A program made the position numbers and the translations under genes. A stretch of DNA of 64,000 bases, taken from contig NZ_JNWK01000022.1 in the NCBI RefSeq assembly GCF_000716445.1, forward strand, positions 37,913-101,912. The letters run 5' to 3'. How positions within the stretch are numbered: position 1 is the stretch's first letter; each line of letters begins with the position of its first letter. This document shows, one piece after another, positions 18,778 through 26,520 of the stretch. Below the pieces are notes generated by a model, which was not told where the DNA came from, made no database searches, and worked only from the letters and a program-made list of their open reading frames with translations. The DNA comes from Streptomyces wedmorensis. Its GTDB lineage: Bacteria; Actinomycetota; Actinomycetes; Streptomycetales; Streptomycetaceae.

Positions 18778-19158
18778 ATGACTTCTCTCGTGCGACACGT
18801 GACCATCGACTGCGCCGACGCCTACGCCCTGGCGACCTTCTGGGCCGGCGTCCTCGACTCCAAGGTCTCCGACGACGACCAGCCGGGTGACGAGGAGGCG
18901 CTCGTCGAGTCGGCCGGCGCGGGCCTCCTCTTCATCCAGGTGCCCGAGCCGAAGGCGGTGAAGAACCGTGTCCACCTCGACCTCCAGCCGCAGGACCGCA
19001 CCCGCGACGAGGAGGTCGAGCGGCTGATCGGCCTCGGCGCGACGCTGATCGACGACCGCAGGAACCCGGACGGCACCGGCTGGGCGACCATGGCCGACCC
19101 CGAGGGCAACGAGTTCTGCGTCGAGCGCAGCGAGGCCGAGCGCGCCGCGACCTCCTGA
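18778..19158 (+). CDS. VOC/glyoxalase-like domain protein
   Basis: This 126-aa single-domain protein has the vicinal-oxygen-chelate pattern: VRHVTIDCADAYALATFWAGVL at the start, RVHLDLQ in the middle and WATMADPEGNEFCVE at the end. The fold serves as glyoxalase, dioxygenase or antibiotic-binding protein, and the specific function is not evident. The ATG at 18778 is the first in the conserved region. No strong SD is visible. It stands alone between the deletion scar and the PPOX gene. Confidence 0.85.
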   Translation: MTSLVRHVTIDCADAYALATFWAGVLDSKVSDDDQPGDEEALVESAGAGLLFIQVPEPKAVKNRVHLDLQPQDRTRDEEVERLIGLGATLIDDRRNPDGTGWATMADPEGNEFCVERSEAERAATS

Positions 19159-19228
19159 CGCGACCGGCCGCAGGCCCTCCGGAGTAATCCGGACAGAAGG
19201 TGTCGGGTATCCGGTGTTTCCTGGAGTC

Positions 19229-19738
19229 ATGGGAGACACCGGAACCACCTGGTCGGCCTTCGAGGCCGCGGAACCCGAGTTCGCCGCGACCGTGCGGGAG
19301 CGCTTCGGGCAGTACACGCACCACGCCCTCGCCACCGTACGGAAGGACGGTGCGCCCCGGCTCAGCGGCGTCGAGGCGGGCTTCCGCTTCGGCGAGCTGT
19401 GGCTCGGCATGATGCCGAACTCCCGCAAGGCCCTCGACCTGCGCCGCGACCCCCGTTTCGCGCTCCTCGCCAACCTGGGCCCCGGCACCGACATGGGCGG
19501 CGGGGACGTGCGCGTCTCAGGGCGCGCGGTCGAGGTCACCGACCCGGAGACCGTCGGGCGGTACGCGGCCGAGGTGGGCGGGCCCCAGCCCTTCCACCTC
19601 TTCCGGGTGGAACCGACCGAGGTCGTACGGACCTGGGTGGACGGCGAGGAGATCGTCTTCCGCACCTGGGCCCCGGGCCGTCCGGCCCGGACGATCCGGC
19701 GCGGCAACGACGACAGCCCACCGCGCGAGGACGTCTGA
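19229..19738 (+). CDS. Pyridoxamine 5'-phosphate oxidase-like (split-barrel flavin) protein
   Basis: This 169-aa protein is of the PPOX/split-barrel family, with YTHHALATVRKDGAPRLSGVEAGF near residue 30, LGMMPNSRKALDLRRDPRFAL and a C-terminal FHLFRVEPTEVVRTWV. Such proteins bind FMN or F420 and reduce varied small molecules. The ATG at 19229 has GGAG 4 nt upstream and was preferred to the frame extension 15 nt earlier. The substrate cannot be inferred. Confidence 0.88.
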   Translation: MGDTGTTWSAFEAAEPEFAATVRERFGQYTHHALATVRKDGAPRLSGVEAGFRFGELWLGMMPNSRKALDLRRDPRFALLANLGPGTDMGGGDVRVSGRAVEVTDPETVGRYAAEVGGPQPFHLFRVEPTEVVRTWVDGEEIVFRTWAPGRPARTIRRGNDDSPPREDV

Positions 19739-19750
19739 GGCGCGATCGGG

Positions 19751-19792
19751 CGGCCGGGTCGAGCGACCGTGCGGCCGGGTCGAGCGACCGTG
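19751..19792. repeat. Perfect 21-bp tandem repeat (2 copies)
   Basis: The 21-mer beginning CGGCCGGGTCGAGCG at 19751 is repeated exactly at 19772. It lies 12 nt after the PPOX gene and before a TetR gene. Confidence 0.85.
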
Positions 19793-19910
19793 CGTCCGGG
19801 CCGCATGGCCGGGCGTCCGGGAGCCCGGGCCGCACGGCCGGGGCGACGGTCCGCTCGGCCGGTGCGACGGTCTGCTCCGCGGTGGGCGCGCGGGGGACCA
19901 GAATGGGCAC

Positions 19911-20531
19911 GTGCCGAACACTGCCAGCAAGAAGAAGACTCAGGTGAGCGGCGGGCCCGAGCGGCGCCGTGAACTCCTCGACACGGCGGCCGAGGTGTTC
20001 GCCGCCCAGGGGTACAACGCCACCACCGTCCGCAAGATCGCGGACGCCGCCGGGATGCTAGCCGGCAGCCTCTACTACCACTTCGACTCCAAGGAGTCGA
20101 TGCTCGACGAGATCCTCTCCAGTTTCCTGAACGAGCTGTGGGAGGGATACGACGCCGTCCTCGCCGCCGACCTCGGACCCCGCGAGACCATCGAGGCCCT
20201 CGTCACAGAGTCCTTCCGCGAGATCGACCGGCACCGCGCCGCCGTCGCCATCTACCAGAAGGAGTCCCGGCACCTCACCGACCAGCCCCGCTTCCAGTAC
20301 CTCGCCGACTCGCAGCGCAGGTTCGAGAAGGCCTGGCTCGGCACGCTGGAGCGCGGTGTCTCCGCCGGCGTCTTCCGCGCCGACCTGGACGTCCGCCTCA
20401 CCTACCGGTTCGTCCGCGACACCGTCTGGGTCGCCGCCTCCTGGTACCGGCCGGGCGGCCGGCACAGCCCCGAGGAGATCGCCCGCCAGTACTTGTCGAT
20501 GGTCCTGGACGGGATCGCCGTACAGTCCTGA
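19911..20531 (+). CDS. TetR-family transcriptional regulator
   Basis: This 206-aa protein has an N-terminal TetR helix-turn-helix (RRRELLDTAAEVFAAQGYNATTVRKIADAAGM, SLYYHFDSKESML at residues 20-70) and an all-helical ligand domain. The C-terminal part (FRDTVWVAASWYRPGG-type motif, EEIARQYLSMVLDGI) resembles the KstR2-like group that senses acyl-CoAs. That grouping is tentative. The GTG at 19911 follows a CAGAAT -10-like hexamer by about 8 nt, so the transcript may be leaderless. No obvious target operon is adjacent. Confidence 0.85.
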   Translation: MPNTASKKKTQVSGGPERRRELLDTAAEVFAAQGYNATTVRKIADAAGMLAGSLYYHFDSKESMLDEILSSFLNELWEGYDAVLAADLGPRETIEALVTESFREIDRHRAAVAIYQKESRHLTDQPRFQYLADSQRRFEKAWLGTLERGVSAGVFRADLDVRLTYRFVRDTVWVAASWYRPGGRHSPEEIARQYLSMVLDGIAVQS

Positions 20532-20688
20532 GGAGCCCTGAGGGGTGTCTCCCGAAGGGGCGCGAGCGGACGGTGGGGCTGTGAAGTGGGCCACGTGTCG
20601 GTCGGGTCTGGGCCGGTCTGGTCCGTCCGGGCATCGGGTGGGCGGGGCGGGAAGGTCCTGAGGCGCACTATTGTTCCGGTAGAGACGT

Positions 20689-20792
20689 CCGGGGCTCGTT
20701 TCGAGTGCCCCGGGAGAGACAGCCGGGGCCCGTATCGCGTGTTCCGGGTAGAGCAGCCGGGGCCCGCACCGTGCAGGTGCGGGCCCCGGCTG
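20689..20792 (+). promoter_or_regulatory. Hairpin-rich 5' leader of the DEAD-box helicase gene
   Basis: Three related GC-rich units (each containing CCGGGGC) precede the helicase. The first forms a hairpin (20689-20713). The last is a perfect 17-bp stem with loop GTGCA (20754-20770 paired with 20776-20792). It ends 29 nt before the start codon and has no T-run. It could be an attenuator or an RNA target of the helicase itself, or a terminator of upstream transcription. Confidence 0.5.
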
Positions 20793-20821
20793 TGCCGCGA
20801 GCACCGGCCAGGAAGGCACGC

Positions 20822-22522
20822 ATGACCCGCTCTGAACGCCCCAAGCGCAGCCCCCGCAGCACCCAGACGAAGTCCACGTCGCAGCCGAAGGGCTCCCGCG
20901 GCGGCCGCCGTCCCACGGCACCCCCGCCGCCGGCCGAGTTCACGCCGCCGGAGACGGTGACGCCCGCGCTGCCCGCGGTGGCCTCCTTCGCCGACCTCGA
21001 CATGCCCGAGGGCCTGCTGCGGATCCTCGGCGAGCAGGGCGTGACGGAGCCGTTCCCGATCCAGGCGGCGACGCTGCCGAACTCACTGGCCGGCCGTGAC
21101 GTGCTCGGCCGGGGGCGCACCGGCTCCGGCAAGACCCTCGCCTTCGGGCTCGCGCTCCTCGCCCGCACCGCGGGCCGCCGCGCCGAGCCGACCGCGCCCC
21201 TCGCGCTGGTCCTGGTGCCCACCCGCGAGCTCGCCCAGCAGGTGACCGACGCCCTCACCCCGTACGCCGGGGCGCTGCGGCTGCGGCTCACCACCGTCGT
21301 CGGCGGCATGTCGATCTCCCGGCAGTCGTCCGCGCTGCGGCGCGGCGCCGAGGTCCTCATCGCCACCCCCGGCCGGCTCCACGACCTGATCGAGCGGGGC
21401 GACTGCCGGCTCGACCAGGTCGCGATCACCGTCCTGGACGAGGCCGACCAGATGGCCGACATGGGCTTCCTGCCGCAGGTCACGAAGCTGCTGAAGCAGG
21501 TCGAGCCGGACGGCCAGCGGCTGCTGTTCTCGGCCACGCTCGACCGGAACATCGACAAGCTCGTCAAGATGTTCCTCGACGACCCGGTCGTCCACTCCGT
21601 CGACCCGTCGGCCGGTGCGGTCACCACCATGGAGCACCACGTCCTGTACGTGGCCGACGAGACCGACAAGAAGGCCGTCACGCTGCGGATCGCGGCCCGC
21701 GACGGCCGGACGATCCTCTTCATGGACACCAAGCGTTCCGTGGACCGGCTGGTCAAGCGGCTGCTCGCCAACGGCGTCCGCGCCTCGGGCCTGCACGGCG
21801 GCCGTTCGCAGCCGCAGCGCAACCGGACCCTTGACCAGTTCAAGACCGGCCAGGTCACCACGCTCGTCGCGACGAACGTGGCGGCGCGCGGCATCCACGT
21901 CGACGACCTCGACATGGTCGTGAACGTCGACCCGCCGATCGACCACAAGGACTACCTGCACCGCGGCGGCCGCACCGCCCGTGCCGGCGAGTCCGGCAGC
22001 GTCTTCACCCTGGTCCTGCCCGAGCAGAAGCGGGACATGGGCCGGCTGATGTCGAACGCGGGCATCAGCCCCCGCACGGCGCAGATCAAGTCCAGCGACG
22101 AGCAGCTGGCCGAGCTGACCGGCGCACGGGAGCCCTCGGGCGTCCCCGTGGTCATCGAGACCCCGCAGCCGACCCCGCCGCGCAGCGCGGCCGGGTCCGG
22201 CAGCGGTGGCGGCCGTCGCCGCCGCGGCGGGTCCGGCGGTACGGCCGCGGGCCGCGGCACCGGCACCACGGGCGGCTCCGGGCGCGCCGCGTCCGGTGCG
22301 GGCCGCTCCGCCGGCTCCGGCCGGGGTACGGGCGCGGGCGCGGGCCGGGGCTCCGGTGCGGGAACCGGGCGCGGTGCCGCCTCCGGCGCCGGCGCGGGTG
22401 CCGGCCGGGCGGCCGCCTCCGGCGCCGGTGCGGGGCGTGGTGGGCGTCAGGCGCCGAGCACGAGCCGTTCGCGGAGCGCCGGCAGCTCGCGCGGGTCCAG
22501 GCCGAGGCCGACCGACACGTAA
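20822..22522 (+). CDS. DEAD-box ATP-dependent RNA helicase
   Basis: This 566-aa protein has all core motifs: the Q motif (PFPIQAATLP), Walker A (GRGRTGSGKT), PTRELA, TPGR, DEAD (LDEADQMADMG), SAT, and the C-terminal ARGIHVDDLD and HRGGRTARAG. A basic N-terminal tail of about 35 residues and a low-complexity tail of about 120 residues rich in Gly, Arg, Ala and Ser probably bind RNA. The ATG at 20822 has AGGAAGG upstream, and the frame extension before it lies in the hairpin leader. The last 76 nt overlap the convergent phosphatase gene. Confidence 0.93.
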   Translation: MTRSERPKRSPRSTQTKSTSQPKGSRGGRRPTAPPPPAEFTPPETVTPALPAVASFADLDMPEGLLRILGEQGVTEPFPIQAATLPNSLAGRDVLGRGRTGSGKTLAFGLALLARTAGRRAEPTAPLALVLVPTRELAQQVTDALTPYAGALRLRLTTVVGGMSISRQSSALRRGAEVLIATPGRLHDLIERGDCRLDQVAITVLDEADQMADMGFLPQVTKLLKQVEPDGQRLLFSATLDRNIDKLVKMFLDDPVVHSVDPSAGAVTTMEHHVLYVADETDKKAVTLRIAARDGRTILFMDTKRSVDRLVKRLLANGVRASGLHGGRSQPQRNRTLDQFKTGQVTTLVATNVAARGIHVDDLDMVVNVDPPIDHKDYLHRGGRTARAGESGSVFTLVLPEQKRDMGRLMSNAGISPRTAQIKSSDEQLAELTGAREPSGVPVVIETPQPTPPRSAAGSGSGGGRRRRGGSGGTAAGRGTGTTGGSGRAASGAGRSAGSGRGTGAGAGRGSGAGTGRGAASGAGAGAGRAAASGAGAGRGGRQAPSTSRSRSAGSSRGSRPRPTDT

Positions 22523-23349
22523 CGGAAGAGGCTCCCGTAGGAGGTGCGGACCTGGTCGAGGGCGGCGTCCAGATACTCCGTCCGCACCTCCTGGAGCGGC
22601 ACGATCAGCTCCGGGTTCTGCATGAGCCCGCCCTGCTTGAGGCCCTCCCGCACCCGTGCGTCGTGCGCGGCGCGGAAGGTGTTGGAGGCCAGGTAGTCCG
22701 CGCGGGCGGAGCTCGCCGGCACCCCGAGCAGGGTCAGCAGCAGCCAGCTCGTCCAGCCGGTGCGGTCCTTGCCCGACGTGCAGTGCACGAGCAGCGGACC
22801 CCGGCGGGGATCGGCGAAGTCCCGCAGGGTGGTCGCGAGGGCCGCCCGGTTCGCGGGCTCGGTGACGAAGCTCCGGTAGACGCCGGTCATGAACGCCGCG
22901 GCCCGCCCGCCGCCGAGCATCTCCTCCTGCCGCACCGGGTCGCGGGAGCCGATCGCGGCGAGCAGCTGCCCGAACAGACCGTTGTCGGTGACGGGCCGCG
23001 CCACCGGGGCCGTACCGGCCGGCAGCCGGTCCGCTCCGTCGTACCCCACCTCCAGCGGGATCCGCAGGTCCACCACGGCCCCGAGGCCGAGTCCGCCGAG
23101 CGTGGCGACGTCGGCGTCGGTGAGCTTGCCGAGGTGGTCGCCGCGGTAGGCGAGGCCGTGCCGGACCCGGGCCCCGTCGTAGGTGAGGTATCCGCCGAGG
23201 TCGCGGACGTTGACCGCGCCCTGGAGCGGGATGTGCCGGATGGCGTTCGCGGCCCGGGGGCCGGGGCGGGCGGTCGCGGGGGCCGGGGCGGCCGCGAGCA
23301 GGGCGGCGGCGCCGCCGGCGGTGAGCAGCGCGCGTCGGGACAGGGGCAT
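22447..23349 (-). CDS. Secreted tyrosine-protein phosphatase (Y_phosphatase3 type)
   Basis: This 300-aa protein carries the phosphatase P-loop HCTSGKDRTG with catalytic Cys190, and the family N-terminal motif VNVRDLGGY. The N-terminus MPLSRRALLTAGGAAALLAA looks like a Tat signal, so the enzyme is probably exported. The family dephosphorylates phosphotyrosine and in some members phosphoinositides. It converges with and overlaps the helicase 3' end by 76 nt. The region just upstream contains direct repeats of ACTGACGGAC. Confidence 0.92.
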   Translation of the reverse strand: MPLSRRALLTAGGAAALLAAAPAPATARPGPRAANAIRHIPLQGAVNVRDLGGYLTYDGARVRHGLAYRGDHLGKLTDADVATLGGLGLGAVVDLRIPLEVGYDGADRLPAGTAPVARPVTDNGLFGQLLAAIGSRDPVRQEEMLGGGRAAAFMTGVYRSFVTEPANRAALATTLRDFADPRRGPLLVHCTSGKDRTGWTSWLLLTLLGVPASSARADYLASNTFRAAHDARVREGLKQGGLMQNPELIVPLQEVRTEYLDAALDQVRTSYGSLFRYVSVGLGLDPRELPALRERLVLGA

Positions 23350-23644
23350 GGCTGGACTCCCTTTACGGACTGACGGACGTACGGACTGAGGGCGTACGAC
23401 TGACGGACTCGGGTGGGGCAGCCGTGGGCGGACGGGCCCGCGGAGGCTATGGGGCCACCGGCCTGGGAAGGCCGGGGACCCACGGGTGCACGGGCAGCCG
23501 ACCTTCGACCAAATGTTTGTTAGGTGGCTACTCGAGGAGGAAGGTAGCAGCCCGCGGGGCCGGAGGGGAGGGTCGTGCGCGACCCGAGGCGACCGGGCGC
23601 CCGGGGGCGCCCGGCCGGCCGGACGGCGCGAGCCCGACCCGATC
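23350..23644. other. Gene-free stretch with repeats and an operator-like palindrome
   Basis: No convincing gene is present. From 23365 to 23411 there are degenerate repeats of ACGGACTGA next to the phosphatase start. At 23510-23519 CAAATGTTTG forms CAAA-TG-TTTG inside a locally AT-richer patch, like a TetR-type operator half of a lost gene. The rest is GC-rich and featureless up to the marR-end repeats. Confidence 0.4.
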
Positions 23645-23754
23645 GGTGAGGCGCCCGCTGCGGCGCGTCCGGCGTCCCTTCGGTGAGGTGCCCGCTACGA
23701 CCGTCCGGCGCCCCTTCGGTGGGGCGCCCGCTACGACGCGTCCGGCGTCCCTTC
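23645..23754. repeat. Three tandem 36-37 bp copies derived from the marR 3' end
   Basis: Copies start at 23645, 23682 and 23718, each running from GGTGAGGCGCCCGCT-like sequence to GTCCCTTC. The last copy covers the final codons and stop of the MarR gene (stop at 23731-23733), so the array seems to be duplications of that gene end. Confidence 0.8.
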
Positions 23755-24237
23755 GGTGAGGCGTCGGGTCGCGGCCCGCTGGCGGTCGGTCGCGCCGGTG
23801 AGGAAGCGGGTGACCGTTGCCAGCTCGTCGGTCGTGAACTCGCCGTACAGCTCGTGCACTTCGCGGGCCCAGTCGTCGAAGAGGGGGGCGAGTTCGGCCA
23901 GCTTCTCGGGGCGGGGCTCGACGAGCACCCGGCGCTTGTCGGTGGGGTGCTTGACCCGGCGGACGAAGCCCTTGCGTTCGAGGCGGTCGACGAGGCCGGT
24001 GACGGAGGCGGGGGCGAGGCCCGAGTGTTCGGCCAGCTCCTTGGCGGTGAGGGGGCCGTGCCGTTCGAGCAGGTCGAGCGTCTTGGTCTCGGTGGCCCCC
24101 AGGTCCTGCTGTGCCGCGATCGCCGAGTGGAAGGCGACCGAGGCGGCGCTGGAGTCCCGGCCGGCGGCAGTGAGGGCGGCGACGACCTCGGCGCGTCGTG
24201 CGGTGTCCTGGTCGGTCGGCTGCTCGCTCGTGGGCAT
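23731..24237 (-). CDS. MarR-family transcriptional regulator
   Basis: This 168-aa winged-helix repressor shows the MarR pattern: LGATETKTLDLLERHGPLTAKELAEHSGLAPASVTGLVDRLERKG for the HTH and HPTDKRRVLVEPRPE for the wing. It is divergent from an MFS exporter, with two long palindromes between them. It therefore probably represses both itself and the transporter until a ligand binds. Its 3' end is part of a tandem repeat array. Confidence 0.93.
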   Translation of the reverse strand: MPTSEQPTDQDTARRAEVVAALTAAGRDSSAASVAFHSAIAAQQDLGATETKTLDLLERHGPLTAKELAEHSGLAPASVTGLVDRLERKGFVRRVKHPTDKRRVLVEPRPEKLAELAPLFDDWAREVHELYGEFTTDELATVTRFLTGATDRQRAATRRLTEGTPDAS

Positions 24238-24259
24238 GGCGGCAGCCTAGCAAAATTCG

Positions 24260-24279
24260 TTTCGTTCGGCCGAACGAAA
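24260..24279. promoter_or_regulatory. MarR operator 1 (perfect 20-bp palindrome)
   Basis: TTTCGTTCGG followed by its exact reverse complement lies 22 nt upstream of the marR start. The same core recurs in operator 2, which supports binding by one dimeric regulator. Confidence 0.75.
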
Positions 24280-24310
24280 GACTTGCGATCAAGGGTGACC
24301 GCATGCCACT

Positions 24311-24340
24311 TTTTATTTCGTTAGGCCGAACGAAATAAAA
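24311..24340. promoter_or_regulatory. MarR operator 2 (30-bp near-perfect palindrome)
   Basis: The arms TTTTATTTCGTTAGG and CCGAACGAAATAAAA differ at one position. It abuts the GGAGGAG ribosome site of the MFS gene, so bound repressor would block transcription or initiation directly. Confidence 0.75.
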
Positions 24341-24352
24341 GGAGGAGTCGAG

Positions 24353-25753
24353 ATGTCCGCGACCGCCGCGACCGACACCACCGCCACCGGCGACCCGTAC
24401 ACCGCCCACCCGCGCCGCTGGGCCGCCGCCGTCGTCATGATGGTCGCCGCCCTGATGGACCTCGTGGACGTCACCATCGTCAACGTCGCCCTGCCCTCAC
24501 TCGGCCACGGACTCGGCGCCTCCGAGAGCGCCCTCCAGTGGACCGTCTCCGCCTACCTCCTGGGCTTCGCCGCGACCCTCGTCGTCGCCGGCCGGCTCGG
24601 TGACCGGTACGGCCGCAAGGCGCTGTTCCTCGCCGGCACCGCCGGCTTCGGCCTCGCCAGCCTCGCCTGCGGCCTCGCGCAGAGCCCCGGCCAGCTGATC
24701 GCCGCCCGCGCCGTGCAGGGCGTGACCGCCGCCGTCCTCATGCCGCAGGTGCTCGGCTCCTTCCACAGCCTGTTCCGCGGCAAGGACCGCGGCAAGGTCT
24801 TCGGGATGTACGGGGCCGTGGCCGGCTTCGCCTCGGCGATCGGGCTGCTGCTCGGCGGCGTCCTCACCGACGCCGACCTCCTCGGGCTCGGCTGGCGCAG
24901 CGTCTTCCTCGTCAACGTGCCGGTCTCGCTCCTCACCCTGGCCGCCGCCGTCGTCCTCGTCCCGGCCACCCGCGAGCACACCGCCGCCCGTCCCCCGCTG
25001 GTCGGCAGCCTCGTCCTCGCCGCCGGACTCGTCGCCGTCGTCCTGCCGCTCGTCCAGGGCCGCAGCTGGGACTGGCCGCTCTGGGGCTGGGCCCTCCTCG
25101 CCGCCGGAGCGGCCGCGGTGAGCGGGGTCGCCGTACGCGGCTCGGTGCTGCCCCGGCGGATCCTCACCGTCCCGGCCTTCTCGTACGGCCTCGCCGTCCA
25201 GCTCCTCTTCGCCTTCGGCATGCAGGGCTTCTTCCTGGTCCTCGCGATCTGGCTCCAGGGCGGCCAGGGCTACACCCCGACCCAGGCGGGCGTCCTGATG
25301 GCCGCCTTCTCCGCCGGCGGCTTCCTCACGGCACCGGCCGCCGAGCCGCTCGCCGTCAAACTCGGCCGGTACGTGCCGACCGCGGGCGCCCTCCTCATGG
25401 CGGCCGGATACGGCTGGGTCTGGTACGCCATGGAGACCGCCGCACCCCTCCACACCGGCGCCTGGCCACTGGCCCCCGGCCTCGTCGTCGCGGGCGCCGG
25501 CCTCGGCCTCCTCGTCGTCCCCCTCGTCGGCATCGTCCTCTCGGCCGCCCCCGCCGAACTCGCCGGCGGCGCCTCGGGCGTCTTCACCACCGCCCAGCAG
25601 TTCGGCGGCGCCCTCGGCGCCGCCGCCATCGGCACCGCCTGGTTCGCCGACCTCTCCCTCGAGGCCGCCATGCCCTGGGTCCTCGCGGCCTACGCCCTGT
25701 CCGCCGTACTCAGCCTCCGGCTCCCTCGCACGGCGGTCACCGAGGCGGAGTGA
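24353..25753 (+). CDS. MFS drug/H+ antiporter (DHA2-like)
   Basis: This 466-aa protein has about 14 hydrophobic segments. The DHA motifs are visible: LMDLVDVTIVNVALPSL in TM1, GRLGDRYGRKALFLAG (motif A), and RAVQGVTAAVLMP in TM4. The family exports drugs or dyes by proton antiport. GGAGGAG precedes the ATG at 24353, right after a MarR operator. The MarR partner and the palindromes suggest ligand-inducible multidrug export. The substrate is unknown. Confidence 0.92.
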   Translation: MSATAATDTTATGDPYTAHPRRWAAAVVMMVAALMDLVDVTIVNVALPSLGHGLGASESALQWTVSAYLLGFAATLVVAGRLGDRYGRKALFLAGTAGFGLASLACGLAQSPGQLIAARAVQGVTAAVLMPQVLGSFHSLFRGKDRGKVFGMYGAVAGFASAIGLLLGGVLTDADLLGLGWRSVFLVNVPVSLLTLAAAVVLVPATREHTAARPPLVGSLVLAAGLVAVVLPLVQGRSWDWPLWGWALLAAGAAAVSGVAVRGSVLPRRILTVPAFSYGLAVQLLFAFGMQGFFLVLAIWLQGGQGYTPTQAGVLMAAFSAGGFLTAPAAEPLAVKLGRYVPTAGALLMAAGYGWVWYAMETAAPLHTGAWPLAPGLVVAGAGLGLLVVPLVGIVLSAAPAELAGGASGVFTTAQQFGGALGAAAIGTAWFADLSLEAAMPWVLAAYALSAVLSLRLPRTAVTEAE

Positions 25754-25779
25754 CGGACCACCCCGGCCCCGGGCCCGGG

Positions 25780-26340
25780 CTACACCGAGGGTGACCACGG
25801 GGCGGACAGCAGATCGGCGACGCTGCGCCGCTCACGGCCCGCCGGCGGCTCCCCGGCGGCCCTGCCCAGGGCGATCATGGAGACGATCGCCCATCCCGGG
25901 TTCGGGTCCAGCTCCTTGGTGAGTCCCTCCATGTCGAAGGCCCGGAACTGGTGGGCGGCCAGCCCCATCGCCTGGGCCTGGACCGTCATGTGTGCCATCG
26001 CCTGGCCGAGGTCGTAGTCGGCGAACTCGGAGTACTGCAGCTCCGTGTCGTCGACATGACGACGTGCCAGCGTCACGACGAGCAGACCCGCGTCCCTCGC
26101 CCACCGCGCCGAACTCGGCGCGAGGTGCGGCACCACCCGCTCATGCTCCGGCTCACCGGGCCGACTCGCGAAGAAGCCCCACGGCTGGGAGTTCCCCGCG
26201 GACGGCGCCCACCGCGCCGCTTCGAGCAGCAGACCCAGGGCACGGTCGTCGACGGCGGCCGACGGGTCGAACCGATAGGGGCTGAATCGTTCCGCCAGAA
26301 GGGGATGGAGGCCGCCGGGCTGTTCCGGATCAGGTCGCAT
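25780..26340 (-). CDS. Nitroreductase-family protein
   Basis: This 186-aa protein has the FMN-dependent nitroreductase pattern: RYSPYRFD-like F-S-P-Y-R-F at residue 18, LLEAARWAPSAGNSQPWGFF near residue 33, YDLGQAMAHMTVQAQAMGLAAHQ in the middle and WAIVSMIALGRAAGE near the end. Such enzymes reduce nitro compounds, quinones or other small molecules with NAD(P)H. The ATG at 26340 was chosen because the family similarity begins there. No strong SD is seen, and a longer frame exists up to 26451. It converges with the MFS gene. Confidence 0.83.
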   Translation of the reverse strand: MRPDPEQPGGLHPLLAERFSPYRFDPSAAVDDRALGLLLEAARWAPSAGNSQPWGFFASRPGEPEHERVVPHLAPSSARWARDAGLLVVTLARRHVDDTELQYSEFADYDLGQAMAHMTVQAQAMGLAAHQFRAFDMEGLTKELDPNPGWAIVSMIALGRAAGEPPAGRERRSVADLLSAPWSPSV

Positions 26341-26403
26341 GTACCGGTCCAACCGGTCGCCGAACAGCGCTATTCCGACCGAAGCGCACCGCGCCGGCCG
26401 TCC

Positions 26404-26520
26404 CCGCCGAGGCGTCATCCTTGCCAAGGCGCATCCCCGCCGAGTCGTCACCCCCCCCGCCGAGTTGTCACCCCCCCCCGCCGAGCCGTCACCCCCGCCC
26501 AGCCGTCATCCCCGCCGAGG
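26404..26520. repeat. Degenerate tandem repeat (about 17-21 bp, five to six copies)
   Basis: Units of the form CCGCCGAGNCGTCACCCC recur with variable C-run length. The last copy overlaps the stop region of the ankyrin/HEAT gene, so the array resembles duplications of that gene end. The long C-runs (7-9 nt) are unstable sequence. Confidence 0.75.

Noticed and set aside
23486..23686. 66-codon plus-strand frame (starting MHGQPTFDQMF)
   Set aside because: It has no ribosome site and runs into the marR-derived repeats. No similarity is recognisable beyond a few residues.
26404..26520. CRISPR array
   Set aside because: Units are about 17-21 bp with no unique spacers and no cas genes nearby, so it is a simple tandem repeat.
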